From Caballeronia choica (GTDB lineage Bacteria > Pseudomonadota > Gammaproteobacteria > Burkholderiales > Burkholderiaceae), in NCBI RefSeq assembly GCF_001544535.1, contig NZ_FCON02000044.1, forward strand, positions 1-57,294: a stretch of DNA of 57,294 bases, given 5' to 3'. The notes under the pieces are model-generated. The model ran no database searches. It was not told where the DNA came from and saw nothing but the letters and a program-made list of their open reading frames with translations. Within the stretch, counting starts at the first letter, position 1. Each line of letters begins with the position of its first letter. The position numbers and the translations under genes were made by a program. Below are positions 51,228 to 57,294 of this stretch, in pieces.

Positions 51228-51941
51228 ATGCGCAAAGTCTTTTGTTTTCCATTCGCCGGCGCAGGCGCATCCGTCTATCGGCCATGGATCAAGCCGCTCG
51301 CGGACCATTTATCCGTGGTGCCGATTCAATTGCCGGGGCGCGAGCAACTATTCGCCGAGCCACCGCTTACGAACGTTCACGATGCAGTTGCTCTGCTCAG
51401 TCGGCAATTGGCGCCATCGGTAAGCGAAGCGTCGGAAGTCATATTTTTTGGTCACAGCCTCGGCGCGGCCCTCGCATACGAGTTTGCGAGAACGATGCCG
51501 CCTGACAAACCCCGCCTGTTAATTGTCAGCGGCTCTCCGGCACCGATCTGTCCGCGCGCGCGACGTGCAACGGGGTTGAATGACGAACAATTTCTCGCGC
51601 GCGTGAGGGAATTCGCCGGCTATAGCCATCCCGCACTTGAAGATCCCGACATGCGCGAACTATTGCTTCCAACACTGCGTGCCGACGTGGAAATGCACGA
51701 GGGATATTCCCCGTCCGGAACTACGGAGCTCGATATACCGATCATTGGAGTGCGAGGTTCCAGTGACGATCTCGTCACGCGCGATGAAGTTATTGCCTGG
51801 CGAGACGTCACCCGGTCGTCATTTGAATTCATCGAGCTTGATGGTGGTCACATGTACCTGATTGACACGCCGGCACCGCTCTTCGATATCTTCAGGAAGG
51901 CCAGGATCCCAGTTTTTAAAGGAAAAAGTAATGCAGCTTGA
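51228..51941 (+). CDS. Type II thioesterase (NRPS editing)
   Basis: A 237-residue alpha/beta-hydrolase of the GrsT/RifR type, which clears misloaded acyl groups from carrier proteins. VFCFPFAGAGASVYRPWI and PIQLPGREQLF are type II thioesterase signatures. FFGHSLGAALAYEFA holds the nucleophilic Ser, GVRGSSDDLVT the Asp region, and LDGGHMYL the His. Its 3' end overlaps the next gene by 11 bases. Because it leads a peptide-synthetase operon, the editing role is well supported. Confidence 0.93.
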   Translation: MRKVFCFPFAGAGASVYRPWIKPLADHLSVVPIQLPGREQLFAEPPLTNVHDAVALLSRQLAPSVSEASEVIFFGHSLGAALAYEFARTMPPDKPRLLIVSGSPAPICPRARRATGLNDEQFLARVREFAGYSHPALEDPDMRELLLPTLRADVEMHEGYSPSGTTELDIPIIGVRGSSDDLVTRDEVIAWRDVTRSSFEFIELDGGHMYLIDTPAPLFDIFRKARIPVFKGKSNAA

Positions 51942-52755
51942 GGGGAAAGTCGCGGTCATAACTGGTGCGGCGCGCGGTATCGGGCGAGCCTGCGCAGAGC
52001 GGTTTGCACGCGAGGGTGCTCAACTTATTCTGCTGGATGTGGCCGACCATATCGAAGGGGTGCCCTATCCGCTCGGTTCGCGCAGCCAGCTCGACTGTAC
52101 CGAGTCGTTGTGCCGCGCGGAGGGCGTGGCGGCGTGGGCGTTACCAGTCGATGTGCGCGATTCCCAGGCAATACGCGCCGCAATCAAGTTCGCCGTTGAC
52201 CGATGCGGCCCCATCGACGTGCTCGTGAACAATGCAGGCATTGCTGCACCTTCCGGAAAAGCCGTGCATGAGATCGAAGAAAGCGAGTGGGAACTGATGA
52301 TCGATATCGACCTCTCTGGAGCGTGGCGCATGATTCGTGAGGTCAGTAAGTCCATGCTCGAGCGACGATCTGGAAGCGTTATTAACATCTCATCGACCGC
52401 CGGTCTCGTCGGGTATCGCCACTTTGCCGGCTATGTCGCGGCGAAGCACGGAGTGATCGGCCTGACTCGGGCGGCTGCTCTCGATTTTGCCCCGCTCAAG
52501 GTGCGGGTCAATGCAATCTGTCCCGGTTCGGTTCGCGACGACGTTAATGTCGAGGGGCGCATGCTCTCTGAAATTGCGCGTTCACTGTCGGTTCCCGTGA
52601 GCGAGCACGAGGCGACCTTTGTTCAAGCGCAGCCAATGAATTCCCTGATCGAACCATCGGACATCGCCGACGCGGCGGTCTGGCTTGCGTCGGACGGGTC
52701 TCGACAAGTCACTGGTTCGATCGTCACCGTCGACGGCGGGTTCTCCGCTCGCTGA
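51931..52755 (+). CDS. SDR family oxidoreductase in the NRPS cluster
   Basis: A 274-residue SDR with VAVITGAARGIGRACAERFA, VLVNNAGIAAP, NISSTAG (Ser), and GYVAAKHGVIGLTRAA (Tyr and Lys). A loop VADHIEGVPYPLGSRSQLDC after the nucleotide site and a long substrate loop (SLSVPVSEHEATFVQAQPM) resemble the enlarged SDRs that oxidise secondary alcohols. AAAGGAAA precedes the ATG. Because the next enzyme is predicted to activate threonine, oxidation of a beta-hydroxyl is a possible role (inference). Confidence 0.9.
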   Translation: MQLEGKVAVITGAARGIGRACAERFAREGAQLILLDVADHIEGVPYPLGSRSQLDCTESLCRAEGVAAWALPVDVRDSQAIRAAIKFAVDRCGPIDVLVNNAGIAAPSGKAVHEIEESEWELMIDIDLSGAWRMIREVSKSMLERRSGSVINISSTAGLVGYRHFAGYVAAKHGVIGLTRAAALDFAPLKVRVNAICPGSVRDDVNVEGRMLSEIARSLSVPVSEHEATFVQAQPMNSLIEPSDIADAAVWLASDGSRQVTGSIVTVDGGFSAR

Positions 52756-52775
52756 TTTCTTATCTTTCCGATCCC

Positions 52776-55769
52776 ATGCCTTCTCACTTCTCGTCCGACG
52801 CCTCGCCTCAAGCCACGCCGACTCTCGTTGAAGCGGCGCCAAAGCACGACTATCTGTCGACTCTCATCAAGACCCGGTCGGCAGGTGCGCTCTGCCAGGG
52901 GCTGCGTATTCGGGGCGCCGCTCCCCGCCTGATTTCGAGGTTCAATGAATGCGTCGCCCGATCAGGGCTCGGGTCGGCTCAGACTTCACTCTGGCGCGAA
53001 GACCTGCCGATCCTGTCGGACGATCTAGCTGCCGATCGCCGGCGTACGCTTGAGTTGATGCGGCCTATCGACACAAACGGCGTCTGTGCGCTGCGCGGCG
53101 CGCTGCTTGAGTTCACCGACGGCGTCGCAGACCTGATCATTGTCGCCAGCCGACGTTTTATCGACGCGGCGACAATACGCGATATAGCCACGCTGTTGAC
53201 CGGAGAGGCCGTTCCGGACGCCTGCGTGCCACTCGTTGTGCGGAGTCCGAAAGCCGCCGAGATTCACTGCAACGATGGGGCAGCGAGCATTCCGGAATGG
53301 GGTTTGGGCGGTCAGCCGCCCAAACCGGGATATGGCGAGATGAAGGGACGCGCGTTCAACGCGGCGGTCAGTCCTCAGCGCCTAGTCGAGGCGATCAGTC
53401 TTGTCCTGACGAGGTTCGAGGCCCGGACGTCGGCCGTGTTCGGCATGCTCGGCAATCCGGCCGGCGCACGAGCACGCGGGATTCCCCATGCGCGACTCCT
53501 GTCTATCGGCATCGAACAAACGGCAACTGTTTCGGATCTTGCTAGCGCCGTACACATGTCTCTAGTAACCGGTTCTGCAACAGAGGAGCCAGCCGGAATA
53601 ACGGATGCCGCGGTCGGAATCGTCTGGAGTGTCGAGCGCGACGCGCGCGACGGCGAGACCGAATTCCGCTCATATCAGACACCGCCGTTCGCTCTGAGTA
53701 TCGAGCCGCACGTACGGGATGGCCGCGTCATTGGAATCACCTACGGATTCGACCGCGGCTGTTTTTCGACTGCCATGGTTCAAACATTCGACAGTGCCGT
53801 TGCGAGCGTCTGCGAGTTCCTCGAACGAGAACATGCAGAGGGGGCAAGCAGGGTGCTGGCGAGCATCGGTTTGCTGGACGCGGCGAGTGCGGCCGATGTC
53901 GCGGCGTGTGGCGCACTCAAACGGCTGCCGAGCGGCTTCAAGCCGTTCCGGATCGAGCAGCGGATTGCCGCGTTCGCCGCCAGTCAGTCGGACGCGCGGG
54001 CAGTTACCTACGAGCATCGAAGCCTCAGCTACCGTGAACTGGATGGTCTCTCAGATCAAATCGCGGGCGTGCTCGGAGAAATCGGGGTTCGCGAGGGCGA
54101 TCGCGTCGGCGTCTGCCTTGATCGCTCCCTTGAACTCGTGCCCGTCATGCTCGCGGTATTCAAGGCCGGCGCTGCGTATGTGCCTTTGGACCCGGCGTAC
54201 CCGGCAGATCGGATCGCCTATACCCTTACTGATGCGCGCCCGGCGCTGGTGGTCGGCGCGCCCGGTGCTCTGCCAACGGGACTTGAGATTCGGTCGATTG
54301 ATCTCGATACGCTTCTCGCTCGCGCGGCATGTTTCGCTGGTCCCTTACCGCAGCAGCCACGCTCGGCCAGCGCGGGCGCCTATGTCATCTATACGTCGGG
54401 CTCGACCGGGCGCCCCAAGGGCGTCGTGGTCCCACATCGCAATGTCGCTTCGCTCGTCGCCGCGACAGAAGACGACTTCGCATTATCGAGCGCGGATACA
54501 TGGACGATGTTTCATTCAAGCGCATTCGATTTCTCGGTATGGGAAATCTGGGGATGTCTCGCGACAGGTGGGCATCTTGTTGTCGTGCCGTACTGGATCA
54601 CGCGCTCTCCTGAGGAATACGCGCAATTGCTTGCGCGTGAAGCCGTGACGGTATTGAACCAGACGCCGTCAGCGTTCGCCCAGTTGCTAGCTGCGGAAAG
54701 CCGTGCCGAACAGAAACTGGCGGTTCGTTTGGTCATTTTCGGCGGAGAGGCGCTGGATGCGCGCATGTTGCTACGGTGGTTCGATCGGTATCCGGAACCC
54801 GTGTGTCGACTCGTCAACATGTTCGGTATCACGGAGACTACCGTCCATGTGACTGCAGAGACCATTACGCGCACGCATGCGTTGGCGAATTCGCGCGTGG
54901 TCGGCCGCGCGCTTCCCGGCTGGCATGTCTACGTGATGGACGGCCATCGACATCCGCTGCCGCTCGGCGTGCCGGGCGAAATCTATGTCGGCGGCGTCGG
55001 AGTCGCGAATCACTATCTGAACCGCGAGGATCTGAACAAGCAACGCTTCCTGAGCGATCCATTTGCTGACGGTCGCATGTATCGGAGCGGCGATCGTGGC
55101 CGCCTGCTCAAGGACGGCCGACTCGAACACCTCGGCCGTCTCGACAGTCAGGTAAAGATTCGCGGATTCCGCATTGAGCTCGACGAAATCCGCGCGGTCC
55201 TGCTCGAATGTCCTTACGTTAGCGCTGCCGCTGTGGTCGCCAACCGGTCAAGTGCGGACGACGCGGCGTCTGCTCGCCTCGATGCTTATGTCGTGCTCGC
55301 CAGCGGCACGGTGGCTGGTGTTCGGCGTCACGCCGCAAATGTTCTGCCCGAGCATATGTTGCCTTCAACCGTCACGCCACTGCAATCGCTTCCGCTCACG
55401 GCCAACGGCAAGCTCGATGCGGCGCGGTTGCCAACGCCAAAGTTCGGCTCGTCATCGAACAAGGCCTCCCGCGAATCGCCCGGTGAAGCCGTCCGGCAAG
55501 CCGCACCCGAGAATTCGGGTGGCTCGCTGCTGGAAGCACTCCGGCAAATCTGGAGCAATGTGCTCGACTTGGACGTGGGCCCCGACGATAACTTCTTCGA
55601 CCTGGGCGGCAATTCGCTCTATGCGGTGCGCCTTGCGACGGCGATGCGTGACCAGGGGCTTCCGGCTCTGCCGTTGCGCGAGCTCTATCTGCGCCAAACG
55701 TTGCGTGGAATCGCCGGTTATCTGGACTCCGCCAATGCGCCAGAAGCCAGAGAGGCCGCGCAGCAATGA
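52776..55769 (+). CDS. Nonribosomal peptide synthetase, degenerate C-A-T, predicted Thr-activating
   Basis: A 997-residue module. Residues ~1-380 look like a condensation domain without HHxxxDG; the matching place reads ASRRFIDA. The adenylation domain follows: IYTSGSTGRPKG (~538-549), FDFSVWEIWG, NMFGITETTVHV, YRSGDRGRLLKDGRLEHLGR. Pocket residues D585, F586, W589, N628, I654, G656, M682, V690 and H691 plus the core Lys in NGKLD give DFWNIGMVHK, the textbook Thr code. The carrier domain has DDNFFDLGGNSLYAV with the phosphopantetheine Ser near 947. Its stop overlaps the next start (ATGA). Confidence 0.93.
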   Translation: MPSHFSSDASPQATPTLVEAAPKHDYLSTLIKTRSAGALCQGLRIRGAAPRLISRFNECVARSGLGSAQTSLWREDLPILSDDLAADRRRTLELMRPIDTNGVCALRGALLEFTDGVADLIIVASRRFIDAATIRDIATLLTGEAVPDACVPLVVRSPKAAEIHCNDGAASIPEWGLGGQPPKPGYGEMKGRAFNAAVSPQRLVEAISLVLTRFEARTSAVFGMLGNPAGARARGIPHARLLSIGIEQTATVSDLASAVHMSLVTGSATEEPAGITDAAVGIVWSVERDARDGETEFRSYQTPPFALSIEPHVRDGRVIGITYGFDRGCFSTAMVQTFDSAVASVCEFLEREHAEGASRVLASIGLLDAASAADVAACGALKRLPSGFKPFRIEQRIAAFAASQSDARAVTYEHRSLSYRELDGLSDQIAGVLGEIGVREGDRVGVCLDRSLELVPVMLAVFKAGAAYVPLDPAYPADRIAYTLTDARPALVVGAPGALPTGLEIRSIDLDTLLARAACFAGPLPQQPRSASAGAYVIYTSGSTGRPKGVVVPHRNVASLVAATEDDFALSSADTWTMFHSSAFDFSVWEIWGCLATGGHLVVVPYWITRSPEEYAQLLAREAVTVLNQTPSAFAQLLAAESRAEQKLAVRLVIFGGEALDARMLLRWFDRYPEPVCRLVNMFGITETTVHVTAETITRTHALANSRVVGRALPGWHVYVMDGHRHPLPLGVPGEIYVGGVGVANHYLNREDLNKQRFLSDPFADGRMYRSGDRGRLLKDGRLEHLGRLDSQVKIRGFRIELDEIRAVLLECPYVSAAAVVANRSSADDAASARLDAYVVLASGTVAGVRRHAANVLPEHMLPSTVTPLQSLPLTANGKLDAARLPTPKFGSSSNKASRESPGEAVRQAAPENSGGSLLEALRQIWSNVLDLDVGPDDNFFDLGGNSLYAVRLATAMRDQGLPALPLRELYLRQTLRGIAGYLDSANAPEAREAAQQ

Positions 55770-57265
55770 GCAAACATGTCATGCTGATCGATGCGGCTCT
55801 TTCCCATGCAGTCGCGCATCTTGCGGACACGCAACGCACCACTCAGGAAGTCGTCTGGGCGACCGGATTCGATATATTACTGCACTTGCTCGGCTATCCG
55901 TTTCAGGAACTGGACGCTGACCGGTGTTTCGCCGAACTGGTGAGGAATTGCGCATCTCGCCAAGGTGCGAGCGCCGCTGTAGCCACCGGCTGGGACATCA
56001 CTGTCAGTGGTGGACAACGAGACGTCCAAGTTGTACTACATTTGCCGGCGAATCTTGCTGGCGACGATCCGAGCCGTCACGGAGCCTGGCTGTTGAGTCT
56101 CGTCGGGCGGCTGATCGATTCTCCGGCAACGCCGGTCAAGCAGTTCGACGTCCTCGGTCTGGACGAGGTCGCGGTGCAGCTTGAGCGCGCGCGTGGCAGT
56201 CGTGCCACCTATCCTCGCGACGCGCGCATCGAAGCGCTTTGCTTCGATCGCGCCGCATCCGACCCACACAAGATCGCCGTTATCGACGGCAGCATCGAAT
56301 TGACATTCGCCCAGCTGTGCGAGCGCGCGGAAATGCTCGCGGCAGAACTGCGTGACCTGGGTGTTGAGACCGGTGAGTCGGTCGTGCTGCTCATGCCGCG
56401 TTCGGCCAGCATCGTGGTGGCAGCGCTCGCCGTGTTGCGCACAGGGGGAGTCTACGTTCCAGTCGATCCCGAATATCCACATGAACGGATCCGCTATCTG
56501 CTGGAAGACAGTGGAGCGCGCTATCTGGTCCGGCAGGCCGGCGGGGCGGCGATCGAAACCGGTGTGGCCGCGATGGTGCTCGAACTCGACTGCCTGGGCG
56601 CGTTGGAGCACGTGTGCGCCTGTCCGAACCAACGGCCCGCTCGGCGTATCGCCGCCGCGCCGGATCCGGCGTTCCAGCCTGCTTATCTGATGTACACATC
56701 GGGCTCAACTGGGCAACCGAAAGGGGTCCCAGTCTCCCATCGCGGCGTGGTGCGTCTCGCCTATGGTCTCGACGATCTGACGCTCGATACATCCACCGTC
56801 ATGCTGTATGCGGGTGCGGTCGGCTTCGATTCAACCGTCTTCGAGATGTGGTGCGCATTGATTCACGGCGGTTGTCTTTGCATCGCCACCCGCAATGACC
56901 TGCTCGATTCCGACAGCCTGAAGGTGCTCCTCGTTCGGCACAAAGTGAACACGCTCTTTATGACACCGGCTCTGTTCGCGATGCACGCAGATCGTGAGGC
57001 AACTCTATTCGCGCCGTTGCGCCAAATCGTGCTGGGCGGAGACCGCTTTCCTGTGCGGCAGGCGGAAATCGTCGCCCGCGCCTGTCCCGACCTGGTATTC
57101 GCTAATGGCTATGGTCCGACCGAAAACACAGTGTTCTCCACGATGTGCCAGGTGGTCCCGTCCGCCGCAAGTGCGGTGTCGATCGGCCGGCCCATCGGAC
57201 ACAGCACGGCGTACGTATTACTGACAGGTGCACCAAATAGTGCCTTGCGCGTTATACGGGTATGA
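55766..57265 (+). CDS. Second peptide synthetase, truncated in the adenylation domain by an insertion
   Basis: The first ~150 residues resemble only the C-terminal half of a condensation domain. An adenylation domain then starts near residue 155: LMYTSGSTGQPKGVPVSHRG (~308-327), AGAVGFDSTVFEMWCALIHG, ANGYGPTENTVFSTMC. Pocket positions read roughly D-S-F-F-V-G-G-V-F, which I cannot assign. After IGRPIGHSTAYVL the frame enters foreign sequence and stops 14 codons later. The remaining subdomain and any carrier or release domain are cut off by the insertion and the window edge. Confidence 0.85.
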   Translation: MSKHVMLIDAALSHAVAHLADTQRTTQEVVWATGFDILLHLLGYPFQELDADRCFAELVRNCASRQGASAAVATGWDITVSGGQRDVQVVLHLPANLAGDDPSRHGAWLLSLVGRLIDSPATPVKQFDVLGLDEVAVQLERARGSRATYPRDARIEALCFDRAASDPHKIAVIDGSIELTFAQLCERAEMLAAELRDLGVETGESVVLLMPRSASIVVAALAVLRTGGVYVPVDPEYPHERIRYLLEDSGARYLVRQAGGAAIETGVAAMVLELDCLGALEHVCACPNQRPARRIAAAPDPAFQPAYLMYTSGSTGQPKGVPVSHRGVVRLAYGLDDLTLDTSTVMLYAGAVGFDSTVFEMWCALIHGGCLCIATRNDLLDSDSLKVLLVRHKVNTLFMTPALFAMHADREATLFAPLRQIVLGGDRFPVRQAEIVARACPDLVFANGYGPTENTVFSTMCQVVPSAASAVSIGRPIGHSTAYVLLTGAPNSALRVIRV

Positions 57266-57294
57266 AGACGAAAACTGATGGCCGAAAACTGGAT
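57221..57294 (+). mobile_element. Left end of an IS630-like insertion sequence
   Basis: Adenylation-domain coding sequence breaks off at GTACGTATTA (57211-57220), and the following DNA has different composition. Insertion after a TA dinucleotide (57219-57220) fits the IS630/Tc1 habit. The element continues past the window, so its inverted repeat cannot be confirmed. Confidence 0.6.
57262..57294 (+). CDS. IS630 family transposase (first 11 codons)
   Basis: An ATG opens MKTKTDGRKLD, which matches the usual start of IS630-family transposases (KTDGRxLDHxTLE). Only 33 bases are visible. The ATG overlaps the stop of the interrupted synthetase frame (ATGA at 57262-57265). Confidence 0.6.
   Translation, partial: MKTKTDGRKLD

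Overview
The window is high-GC DNA with Burkholderiaceae-type gene content (a Paraburkholderia/Caballeronia-like genome is the best guess). The clues are a paaA start behind a perfect TetR/PaaR-type palindrome, a Gram-negative porin of the betaproteobacterial type, many LysR/IclR/TetR regulators beside CoA-ester catabolic genes, and a small hypothetical protein that looks familiar from this group. No rRNA, tRNA or CRISPR array was seen.

Layout. 1-2.6 kb: start of paaA (minus), a lipoprotein, a tautomerase and a VOC protein. 2.9-7.5 kb: a class I CoA-transferase, two LysR regulators and an SDR lacking the YxxxK pair. 7.5-19.1 kb (minus): a beta-oxidation block with an acyl-CoA synthetase, EtfA/EtfB, MaoC hydratase, crotonase, thiolase, SDR, AraC regulator and two tandem acyl-CoA dehydrogenases. 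19.2-36 kb: a catabolic region with CaiB-type CoA-transferases, alpha-methylacyl-CoA racemase, acyl-CoA dehydrogenase, MaoC, a CitE-like lyase, nitroreductase, two IclR regulators, a TetR regulator, MFS transporter, alpha/beta hydrolase, crotonase and porin. 37-48.5 kb: an SDR/LysR pair, a cNMP-binding flavoprotein, thiolase, MHS-type transporter, SDR plus crotonase, and a LysR divergent from a fused double CoA-transferase. 48.7-57.3 kb: accessory DNA with a DUF1016/YhcG nuclease, an adenylate-cyclase-type membrane domain lacking its catalytic part, an AT-richer 560-bp stretch, and a nonribosomal peptide cluster (type II thioesterase, SDR, two adenylation proteins) broken at the right edge by an IS630-like element.

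How the genes fit together. CoA activation (synthetase or CoA-transferases), oxidation by acyl-CoA dehydrogenases feeding EtfAB, hydration (MaoC, crotonase), dehydrogenation (SDR) and cleavage (thiolase or CitE-like lyase) recur in several modules. The 27.2-32.4 kb operon could form a C5-dicarboxylate (methylsuccinate/itaconate-like) route ending in a citramalyl-CoA-type lyase; this is inferred from gene content.

Most notable observation. A 30-bp directional element, GTACGGAAC-N16-TTGAC, occurs seven times in non-coding DNA between 19.2 and 35.4 kb with identical spacing (one copy has GCACGGAAC). Every copy points into a gene of this region. Four further GTACGGAA(C/T) boxes lie there without a clear second half. 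This looks like a shared promoter or operator class tying separate operons into one regulon.
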